Origin: a virus
Length of the DNA: 30,138 bases
Direction: 5' to 3' (one strand)
IMG/VR virus record: IMGVR_UViG_3300020174_001390
Location: 1 to 30,138 of that record
Under the pieces are notes generated by a model. The model was not told where the DNA came from. It worked only from the letters and a program-made list of their open reading frames with translations, and made no database searches. Shown piece after piece: positions 9,401-21,400 of the stretch. Every line of letters starts with the position of its first letter. Positions within the stretch are counted from its first letter, which is position 1. The translations under genes were made by a program, and so were the position numbers.

Positions 9401-12400
9401 AAGAACTCAAGGCAGAATTCTTTAGAACTTCTGTGTCTTGAACATAGTATTTCGCTTGGTTTGTCAAGAAAAATGGTCTTGTCTCCATACCAAATCTTTC
9501 TAGAGTCAAGTCTACATTCGTTGCAATTTGCTGATCTCTATTGTAGGTTATGATAAGTTTTTTGTTTCCAAGTTTCATCCAGTTCTTGATTGGTTGAACG
9601 TAATTTACTGGAATTGCTTGCTCTGGATTTGCAATCCATATTACGGTCACGGAGTCTGGAATAATAGAACCTTCATTGTAAATAACATTTGTATTTATGA
9701 TATGGTTATAATTCTCTAGACTGGTTTTTATAACAGAATCTTCAAACGCATCTACAAAAGAGGTTTTTCCGGTCCAACCGCCTAGTTGAGCAATTCTAGC
9801 ACGATTGCTACAATCTGTCATAACTAGATTATTATAGAAAGCGATGTTCTGGTCATTGTTTCTTGGGTCGTACTCATCGCCAAACCTTGCTCCCATACTC
9901 CAAGCGTTTTCAGGAAGTTGAGAAGCGATCAAGTAAACCTTGGATGACTCTTCTTCTTCAAACAATTCTTCAGTAACGTATGGTGAAGTATCCGCAACCT
10001 TAACTGTTTGCAAGAAAGACTGACCGGCATAGTCTGTTCCAACACCTTGTAGTATAGCATCTCTTCCGTTTTCTTTTTGTGGATTAGCAAATTTATCTCT
10101 GTTGAAGGAAGTGTATGTTCCAACAGCTTGATTGCCACTATCTATTAAGTTAAATTGAAGGTCATTGAGGTGATCTTCTGCGAAATCGTAGGTAGTAGTG
10201 CCAGTAGTAATTGTTGTCTTAATAATTCCAGACAGTGAAGTTGTACATTTTTCTTCTTCTCCGCTGGCAGCAGGAATAATAATAGATTTTTGTGGTACAT
10301 ATTCGGCAGCAGTAAGAACAGGTGTTATCTCTTCGTCAGGTCTTACAACATAAGGTTTAACAATCTGCGGATAGAACTTACAACTTTGACCCGGATTTGC
10401 GGTATCAAAATGGAACGCCCAGTTTGTATAGAATTCTATTTTATCAAAACATGCAGATGCCCACTCCGAACGTAAATCTCCAGAGTGCTGAATTGGAGGA
10501 ATACATCTATCCAACTCTGGATTATTTGGATCGCAAGGTGAATATAGTTTAAGAGATTCTAACCCTAAGTCAGATAGGTCAATCTTAATGTCTGCTACAC
10601 CACTGGCGTACATATTTTCTCTTATGGCATCTGACTCGTGCATGTATTGAGGTAAGTGGGCAAGTGTAACATTAAACTTACCATCTAGTATTTCACTTTG
10701 ACTCATACCAGCAATCAAAGATTCTTTTTGGTTTCTAGCGGCGGTAATGCGCATCCTAGAACCTAACTTTCTTAGAATCTTATTAATAATCTCGTTAGAC
10801 TTTCTGTAAATACCACCCTGTTTCCATTTTGGATCATTACCAACAAGAACCAAGGTTCTATCTCCAAGCGCAAGCCAAGATTTAATATTATCTATTATCT
10901 CGTCACTTGCCGCATCCAACTCTGGAGTTATAATAAATGCAAGACCAGCATCTTTAGGTATTTCAATTTCATCAAACTGAGTTCTTTCAAACGAGATGTT
11001 ATCTACCGCAAAGTACGAACCGAGTTTTTCGTAGGCATTTACTACCCCTTGATTTGCTAAATTCTCTGCATTAACAGATCTATCTAGGTTTCCAAATTTA
11101 TAAAATTCAACAGTTTTATTGTGACTATGGTAAGACCTAGACTCAAAAATTCTAACCGCACCGGCGTTGGTGTAAGATGCCCACGTATTGTTTTCTGGAT
11201 AGTTCGCGCCAGTAACGCCGCCATACCAAACATTCATGTCGTCAAATTCATTGAACGAATCTGTAGGTGCGCCAAACGCGACGGTTTTTCCGTCTTCACT
11301 AACGGACGTACTAAACCCAAGTCTAGAAGTACCCGCGAACTCGTAAGGGATTATATTAAACGATCCGGTATATTGAATATCGGTGTAGTGATATTTGTAT
11401 ATCTTATCGTATAGTTTAATGTTCTTGTTCTTTCTAAGCAAGAATCTATCCTTCTTGCTCATTTCTTTATAAACCTGTGTTCCAACCTCTATCTTTCCAG
11501 AACCAGCAATCAACTCATTGTATCTGTCAATTAAATCTTGAAGTGGATAGGCATACTCGTCGTTAGTTTCTACCAACCAATCGTAAACAGAGTTATACAT
11601 CAATGTATTAGCATCTTCATCTCTCTCAAAGATTTGACATGCCTCTGCGGAATAAGGAGACCCAACAGAAATGATATTGCAGTTTTCACTAATACCAACT
11701 GAGTGGCCGTATCTATCAACTGGATTTCTTTCTGCGTATATCAAGTCAGAGTTTTGATCGTCATATGCAGGTTCGTAATCTTCCAGAGGAGAAACAAACT
11801 CTTGAACGAGGTTCCACTCTCCAAACTCTTTCTCGAATACAAATACTCTACCGCCAGACTCAGGTGGCATCTGGAACTCGCCAGCATCATCTCTTGCGTA
11901 CTCTTGACCAATACCCTCAGTAATATATTTTAGATTGTTAGTTTTTATGAGATTGCCAGTAGATAATGTTTCGTTCATCAGGTTGATAGTTGCTTCGTTC
12001 CAAACAAAAGCATCATCGAAAATTTGCTCTACATAACCACGGGTAGGAACATCTGCTACCATATCTCTTACGCCACTTGCGTAAGCATACTCTTCATAGT
12101 AATCTACAAAACCATCTAAAATTTCCAAGAAAGATTGTTTATTATGAGTTGAGAATGTGTCGTCACCAAATACGCCAACAATAGGAGGTATACCACTGTA
12201 TATATTATTATTGTGTGGGAAGATTTGGTTAAACTTATTTATAACAGTATCTAGACCTTCTGTTAATAAATCGTCACTTGACCTGCTACTATCTTTCAAG
12301 CTATTAATGTAAACATGGTTGAACCAGTATGGAGCAGCGCCCCTATTTTTTCTATAGTCTGGAACGTTTGGTAATTTATCAATATCTTCACTGTTGTATA

Positions 12401-15400
12401 CTTGACATATCAATAGGTGTACGTCTAATTCTGGATGCCAAATATCTGGATCTACACCCCAAGGTTTAGAGAAGTATTTGTATAGTAGGTCGTACCTTTT
12501 TGCAGTATTTCTTATGTTTAGAAGTTTTGTTTTGTTATATGTAAACTTATCTGTGAAGATTGTCATAAGAACCGGGATTCCAGAAGTTGTAACCTCTGGG
12601 AATTGTCTAGTCCACTTTGCTCCGGGAGCGCCGACCACAACGACTTCTTTTCCATCAACAGAACCGACATCAACAGAATGACCAAACTCTCTACCCTCTT
12701 GACCAATCGCCCACTTGTTGCCACCTATGCTTAGGTTAGGCGGATAGGTGATAAATGTTCCGTATTCTCTTGCTATGTAATCCCTTCTGGTTCCCTCTGG
12801 CATAAGAAGTTTTTCCTCTAGATACCAAGAAGCTTTCTTGCCCGCCTCTTCTTCGTTTCTTCTGTATAAGAATACAGCGCCCGCATCTTCGATCAATTCG
12901 TTGCCGGAGTCTAGTATTTTATGGAATGGAGCGCCAACCGCGATTAGATCTCCATGACACGCGCTAGAGAATCCATACTTGTCACCCTCTTGTCTACCGG
13001 AATCTAAAGTGAATTCAGAAGCAAGAGAAGCATCGCCACTTAGATAAGGATAATCTGCGATTAATTTTATACCTGAGAAATTTAGACTTTGGTCGCAGTC
13101 TGGAGTACAGCACTCACCCTGTGTGGTATCAACACCACATATGCCGTATTCCCACTCTTCCCATTCTCTAGGTACAGGAATTGGGGTTGTGTCACCAGTC
13201 TTAATTGTCATGCTAACAAAGTATGGTCTAACTGGTTTTAGATCTGTATATTTTCTTATGCCGTAGTATTGATCTTCGTAACCAGCATCTTCATTTGTAT
13301 ACGTGTTCGTTGCTCTAAATATACCAGCGTCGTTACAGACTTTTTCACGCCATACGATATCATCTGTAATAAACTGTTGGTCAAATGCCTTGTCTGTGCT
13401 ATCGCTATCGCAGTCGCCATATCCAAATAGATCTACTCCTCTAATCTCGTCATTCGCAGGTATGGATGCATATTGCTCATCATTTAGATCAATACCCTCT
13501 CCGTAATTTTGACCATCCCAGACAAAGTTAAGTCTACCGGGAATATTTGGAAGATAGTTATTAACGCCGTTGTTTCTCAACATTAATCCTATTTGTCCAC
13601 TTTCTTCTACGGGTTCTGGGTTTGCATCAAGAATTAGTGGCATTGCTGCATCAATTTTTGTTTCTAGCGGAGCAACAATAAACAACGACATAGATTCTTT
13701 AGATCTAAACCTTCTTTTAAGTGTCTCTACGCCAGATATATTAAAGTTAATTGATGAGTTAATATCTCCAAATGACTCAAACGACTCAGCATCGTTATAG
13801 AGATTCATAACCATCTCAGACCTAGTTCCACTACTACCCAAGCTAGATGCAAAAACGTTCAAAGTAAGTTGACCAGTGGACTGTAATCCAAAATCCTGAT
13901 TATTGATGAATAGATTTATCTGTTCCGTAGAAACTCCAATACCCTCTGTGAGCATGGATAATGAACCACTAGCATCAACTGGGACTGGCGGCGTTCCGCC
14001 AGAAGTTAACATTTGCAACCCTTTAACGCCATCCCCGACTATGAACTGGTCAAAGTCAAAGTTGGATTGCCAATAACCATCGCCAGAGTCTCCATCGGAA
14101 GTATTAAATGATCTTTTGTTAAGAGTTAATAATCCAATAGATTCATTAATTGGATAACTTCCAGAAGTCAAGAAATATATTTCATCGTTAATCTCTGTAG
14201 AGATAACACCACTCGTAATGAAACCTATATATGGGTCAGATACTTCTATCCCTGAAACGGCAGGTATATAAAGTTCCAGTTGACTATTCTCGACAATGTT
14301 TCCACTAGATAGCAGATTCATTGTACCAGAGGTGGGTTCTGGTTTAATTATTGCATCTTCAGCTCTAACATGTATAGCATGAATACTTAATTCAGATGTA
14401 AATGCGGGTCCAGAAGGATAAACCAAATCCAACTGCAAGAACATCTCATCGACATCTTTAGAGAAATATTTCTCATTAAACTCAGAAAGCTTAGTTTCTT
14501 CTGGGAATAGCGCCCATTGCTCACTATCATCACAGTAGTCTTGATAAGTAAATTTACTCTCGAATTTCTCTAAACAACTAGATGGACTAATATAGTGCGC
14601 CTTGCGATTAATAAGACCCCAGTTTGGTTCATCGGTTTGATAGTAAGGTTCTTGATTCCTTGTGTACAAACTTACGATTAACTTAGGGCCAACCTGTTCA
14701 TTACAATCCCAAGTAAATTCTCCGCTAGATATATGCTCGTAGACTGTATCAACAACAAGAGAATTTTCACCGAAATCATAACCTCTAGGTAAACTTTTTG
14801 TGACTCTCTTTCTAATAGCATGGAAACTATCTAAGGTATCACTAAGAGGGAGTCTCAAGAAATCGTTTTCTATTTGGGTGTGATATGCAACCCCAGAGTC
14901 TATTGTCGATGGAATATCACTATCTACGCTATCGTAATATGACGTTCCATCATGAGATATACAGAAAATTATTTCGTCATCTCTTTCTGTGGTGTAACTT
15001 CTTTTACCTAGCGCCTGATTGTTAATACTGTCAAACTGCCAGTTGAAATCGCAACCTCTAAATGCACCAAGATACCACTCAGCAGAAGGTGAGGGGGATG
15101 TATTCTCGTCAACATACGACCAAAGCATACTGGTATCATTAGCATAACTTTCATTTGGATCAAAGAACTTTTGTCTTATATTGTTAAAGAACTGAGTTGC
15201 TGTGATCTGCTTATCCGTTAAAGAAGAATTCTCATTTACAATATTTGCGCCACTAACAGTTTCTAAACCGTCAGAGAATCCAAATTCAGTTACAAGCATT
15301 GGTAAACCAGAAGTGTTATTATTTCCAGCAAACCCAAACCGTAACGTTTCATTGTAATCGTCTAATGATATTGCATCGCTAGTGTCTCTAAGATTAGTGA

Positions 15401-18400
15401 ACTGACCCTCCCAACCTTCATGGTCGGTGTAAAGTCTAATTTTGTTGTCTGCGTGTTCACTATAAGTAACAAGAACAGAAAGTGGATATTGATATTCGTT
15501 AAATGGTATTGAGTCAATTACAGAAGCTGTGTCGCCGTAAGAGTTTTGCCCAGAAGCAAGTAGATAACCGCCAGAATATCCAACAAAGATACCCGTGTTA
15601 CTACCCTGAGTGGTAGACGCAATCAAAGTACTCTTATCGTAGAAATTGTCCTGATCTACACCTGTAGCGTTTATGTCTGGTATAAATCTTATGAAGTAGG
15701 AAAGACCGCTTGCAGGATTCACATTTGAAAACTCTGCGGTAGTCTTGTTTCCAAATCTAGCAACCCTATCGTAAGCATCTGCAATTTTACCATACATTAC
15801 ATCATTAGTATAGTTGCTACCGCCATTTGATAGAGCTGTCCAGTCTGCCGTTCTGTAACTACTTGAATAACCGGGGGCAAGAGCGCTAAACATATCCTGA
15901 TTTCTAAATCTAGCGCCAAAGTTTTCATAAACTTCTGGAGTAGCACTTGAACCATTTTCTAATAGAGTGGCGCTTTTGTTTTGCCAAGCAAACTTAGAAT
16001 TTAGAGTATTACTTGTAATATCTGAGAAATCTATCCAAGCGCTCAATAGAGGTCTTTGTAGTTTTCTGCCTCTATCATAAGCATAATTAAATTGCTTTAA
16101 GTTAAATGCTCCAAGACCTATGCCATCGACACCTCTCCATCTTCTCGCATAGTTTGTTTTGATTGTACTAGGAGTAGTGTATGCATGAGGTATATCTTCG
16201 ATTAATGATAGTGGTTGATAACCAGAACCAGCATTAAATATAAGGTCACTACTTCCCATCGGTCTTGGGTAGAAAGAACCCTCACGTCTTCCATCTTGTA
16301 TTTTTACATATTCTCCACCCTCTGTTACCATTTCTAGTCCAGCGGAAGGTCTATGCCTAACTGCTAATTCAATGCCAGCAATATTAGCACCGCTAGGTAG
16401 TGCGTAAATATCTACATAAAGTTTTTCTAGTAATGTGCTGAAATTATGCCTTCTAGATCTACCTAATTCAACGTCGTCGTCATAAGCTCTTAGTTTAATT
16501 TCATACCATCTAAAATCTGTAGAATTAACAACTGGATAATTAGATAAAGCGTGGTGATCTCCACCGTCATTATTTGTAGAATTTGACTCAAAGTATTGTA
16601 TCTTATCTGATATTGATTCGGCGGAAATTCCAAGATCGTTAATTTCGCTAAATCCAGAGGATAACGGTATTGTACCTTGTGGGTAGTATTCGTCAATAGA
16701 CTCTGTTGAGTAATTATATATAAATTCGCCAGATACATTTTGCAAGAACCCGCCGACCCTAGATGTTCTATTCATTATACAGTCGTCGCTGTAACCAACG
16801 ATGTCAAGTGAATAATCTCTAGCGTCTGTGTTTTTACTAGCTAAAACTCTAAGTACCACGCTATCAAACTCAAAGAATGAATCTTGAACTTTGTACTCTT
16901 TGTCTTCTTTGTTGTATATCTTTTGGATTGGGTCAAACCAGCGGTTGAACATAGAACCAAAAGCGCTATCGAATTGACCCGGATCATACAAGTAATAATC
17001 GTCAGAACTATCAAGACCAAATCTTAATATAAGTTTACCAGAGTCATTATATACATGGTTTGATGTAATCCAACTACCGGAAGAATCGTTACTTATTATT
17101 TCTAATAATTTAGATGCACCGTCACAATCTTCGTTTGTGTATACGTCTGAATTGTCTTGCCACAACCAACCGGATGGATTGGACAAACCCGACAATGCGG
17201 GGTGGATATTTGTGTCGAATGTATTGAATAAGAATTCTTTAGGTTTAATTATTCTTTCAAATCTCTTACCAGTTTTCTGTCCGGGAACAAAGAATCCTAC
17301 GAAGTCTTCTCTAAACGGCACAATGCGACCACTATTGTAAATCTCTATTGCAGATATTCTTAGCGTTGGGTTATAACCGCTAACGGAATAGAACGTATCA
17401 AATACCTCATCCCCACCTTGGAAATCATTGTCTATTGCCCAACCAAAGTCAAAAGCACTAGGTCTATAAGGATTGCCTCTATCTTCAGATCTAACATCAA
17501 ACGTTAGCATATAACCAGATGGTCCATCTAGGTTTGAATAACCATCTTGCCACTGATATTTTGTAGACGTGTTTAATACTGGAGCAAGAGAGTATGTTGT
17601 ATACCCCGGATCTTCTAAATATTGGTCTGAGTCACCAACAAAGTTAAAGTCTTCATATCTTATTACGGTTTCGCCGGAGGCATTTTTCAAGAAGATATTA
17701 GAGAAATAGAATTTGGGAGATATCTGTGATTCAAAATTACTCTTAGGGCCAGACAGTCTGATTCTTAGTCTACTTTCAGCAGGAGTGGTTATGGGATCTG
17801 ACAACCAGAAAGCACAAAAACCATCAAATTCTGTATTAACGGCAGACGCTTGAATATAACTAGCAGAGTCGTCAGATATAGAACCTTGCGAACTTCTATA
17901 GTCACCACCTACAAAAACACCTTCGTTAATAGAATCAAACAATATTCCTGACAATCTTGGTTGATTGCTATTATCAAGGAATAACAATCCAGACTCTTGA
18001 GCAGATATTAAACTAGGAGATAATTCGTATAAATCTATTAAGTATTGATTGTTTGTTCGACCCTGTTCGTTCACAAATAAATTGTTTCCAGATTCTCCAA
18101 CAGGGTATAGTATGTCCGTTGCGCTCCAGTCTACAAAATTTCCATGATATTTATCTAACCATCTACTGCTGATATCCGCTGCTTTGTTTAGTGTTTGAGA
18201 TAGATTAAACTCCATTGTCCCTCTTCGTGATATGAGTTCTCCAATCATATCAAGTTGAGAATGAGGCCCTAAATCTAAATTAGCAAAACACTTGGAAAAA
18301 GAACCATCTACAAACAAGTACTGATTCAGATCTCTAGGTGGATTTTCATCCCCAACCACAAAGAAATTGCTTGCAAATATATTAATATTTGTTTGCGTAT

Positions 18401-21400
18401 CTTCTTCGATAAACTCATAAGGATTTACTGGAACTTTTACATCATCTAATGAAAGTTCATTATTATAGGTTGGTCTTTCAGAACCTCCAAAGGTTTTTGT
18501 GTATGTCACCCTTGGTCTTTTAGTATAAAAACAAAACTTTAACTGCGCATCTAAAATACACTCTGAATCAATTATTCTACCACAATCGTCAGTATAATTA
18601 ATATTTGTGCAAAACTCTTTAATTGGTATGTCTAGATAGGTACTATCATAAAACTCTAATTCAAACTCATTGCCTTTAGCAGAATTGATGTCATATCTAT
18701 ATGTATCATATCTAAAAGCAAGTTTTCTATGATTAGCAAGTTTAAATATTTCATTTCTAGAGAGTAGTCTGTTAAATACCCTAACGTCATCTAAAATCTG
18801 TTTCTTCTGCGCAGAGTTTAAACCGAATCCGCCAATGTAACTTTTTTCAGTAGAAACTACAAAATCTTGTATATTCTGGGATTTAAATGTTTCGTGAAGT
18901 TCACCGGCGATGTATAGTTTAAGGTATTTTTCTTCCGTGTCAAATAATAGTGCAAAGTGAAATAATTCGTCAAATTGTAATGACGTTATGCTCAACTTTT
19001 TAAAGGAATGAGAAAATCCAGTGCTAGTATCTGTAAATTTAAGTTTAACATCTCTACCCGTCTGAGTGGGTTGAGAAAGAATATTGATGTTATATTTTCC
19101 CCATCTAATAATTTTGTCTTCTGTGGATCTTTCGTCTACGTCAGACCAAAACGCAAAGGTCATTTTTGCACTAGTAGATCTATCGCCAATAGCCATAGAT
19201 TGATATTCGCCGTATTTCTTAGGTGTGTTATTATTAAACAGTATGTCATCTTTCGTTAAGACAAACTGAGAGTATTCACCAGATTTTTGGATACTAGAGT
19301 TGAAGTGCGATATATAAGATTCACCAAGATAATCATAGTCGTGTCTTTCATCTTCCTTGGTGTAATCTACCTTGTAGACATTGTGTGCATAATGTCTGTT
19401 TTGAACAGCGTCTACATTGATAAATGCGGTAGATATAGTAGATCCTTCTTCATCCATGTGTGCAGATAAAAATCTATTAGGACTACTAAAATCTTGATCT
19501 TTATTAAAGAATGTTGGGAATGTAGGATTATCATACTGGTCAATCTTTGTAATCTGCGACCAACTTGAAGTTCCGTAACCATCTGTAAATGGTTCATAAA
19601 CATTTATACTATCTCTAGATGAAATTAAAAGTTTGTTTCCGTCTTTTGAAAGGGATACATTTTCACCAAACAGGTTTGAATATGTCCAATTATCTGAAAC
19701 GCCACTAACTTCAACGTTGTCATCTAAGAATATAAATGGAGATTGAGTAATTCTACCATTAGCATGAAACTGTTTATCTTCGTCTGAGTATTTAAATATA
19801 TTGACTTCGCCGTTATTGGTATTTACGTCTGACCCAGTGAATTTACCTGAACAGGCAGTACCAATCGCGAGCGTTGTACCGCTTGCGTCAATAGCTAAAT
19901 AATTATTAATTTTTAATCCGTAATCACCATTGATGAATGGGATTTGAGGATCATGACCCTTTGGTAATTCTACGTTCTGTATTTTTTGCCATATGTTATC
20001 TTCTTGACTGTAGTCAAAAATAGCGACAGTGTTTTTCTGTTCATTTTCAAATTTACCATCAGGTTTTGCAATAATTTTTTGTATGTTTTCCTGACTGAAA
20101 ATTCTGTTTCCAGCATAGTTCATTTTTACGGTTCTGCCGAAACTAATTCTACCGTCATTCTTTGTGAATGAACCTAGTATAGTCTCTCCGAGTCTTTTCC
20201 ATTTTGATTCTCCAACAAACCTTTTGAAAACCTTTACGGAACCGGTATATGCGTTATTGAGGTAAGATTTTTTTCTATTTCCAGATACTAGAGACTCACC
20301 CCTAAAATCCAAATCAATAGAATGACCGATTCCATAATGCTCTCTTTTTCCGTAGATACCAACTGCTTCTGGTCCAACAAGTCCTACGCCATAATTTAAA
20401 TCAGGATTACCCCAAACAACAATAGAATTATCCTGACGTACAGCCATAAACCCTAACCTAGCAGAATACACGCTTAATACAGGATTTTCTGCATCAGAAA
20501 GAGATGTGTCTCCACTTGAACTTGCAACATTATTAGCAATGTCGCCTCCAAAATTTTCATGACCCCAAGCAATAACCCTGCCGGTAGAAGTAAGTGCGGC
20601 AAAAGCAAAAACAGAACTATATAATTTAGTAACTGTTTCGCCTTCTGCTAAATCAAAGTCTGGAGCATCACCGCCATACCCCTTCAATCCCCAACTGATA
20701 ACAGTACCATCTGTTTTAATCGCAGTGAACGCATGGTAATTAGGAACAACAGCGGAAACGCTTTTAAGATCTGTCTCCGTTGTAAATGAAAGATAATCAT
20801 TTTCTTCAACGTTTTCGTTTAGATTTACTACTTCTAGTAAAATTAGTTGTGACTGACCGCCATTCGTTATGGTTTCAAAATTTGCAGGACTACCATCTAT
20901 ATTTTTAACAGTAATAGTGGCGCCGTCTATGCTTATTATTTCATAGTCACCATCTCCATACTGACCACCGTCGCTATATATTCTAATGTATTTATATGTT
21001 CCGCCATCTGATAGAGGTGGTAAAAATCCATTATCAATAGTAAAAGTATTTCCAGAGAAAGAAAGTACGACGGCGCTAGTGTTATCGGTCTCAGTTATTT
21101 CAAATATATCTCTATAAGCCCTACCGCCATGAAGGGTATCTCCCCACGATACCGCAAACCCATCCTCTCTGAGTGCAGTAGACGCAAAAGCATTTGAATA
21201 AATATTAGTAAATTTACTTTTCTTGTCTGTAGATGACTGCGGTTGATCTTCCAGTTGGAAAAAGTTTGCAACTCTAACGTCGTACCTAGAAAGGTATTCG
21301 TGATCTGTGCCAGTTCTATCTGGTTGTGATGGATCAATAGACTTAAAGTTTTTGTTTAATACTTTCTCTTTCTCAGAGTTTGGTAAGTCATTGTAGTTAA

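Larger units (their letters stand above)
6960..12990 (-). other. C-terminal FG-GAP (integrin-alpha-like) seven-unit propeller with insertions
   Basis: Seven units repeat the pattern '(Y/F)G-(F/H/W)-S-V ... (I/V)-x-V-G-(A/S)-P ... G-A-V-x-x-(F/Y)'. Their starts are near residues 3425 (GDKYGFSS), 3523 (GREFGHSV), 3848 (VDRYGHSV), 3978 (SRLGFSTS), 5134 (GDLFGFSV), 5254 (PDMFGWSV) and 5376 (NDMFGYSV). VGAP, VGSP, FGAP or IGTP strands follow each. Seven units match one closed beta-propeller as in integrin alpha chains. The ring is interrupted by about 250 residues inside unit 2, about 90 between units 3 and 4, and about 1,065 between units 4 and 5. Classical DxDxDG calcium loops are not obvious. 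Confidence 0.7.
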
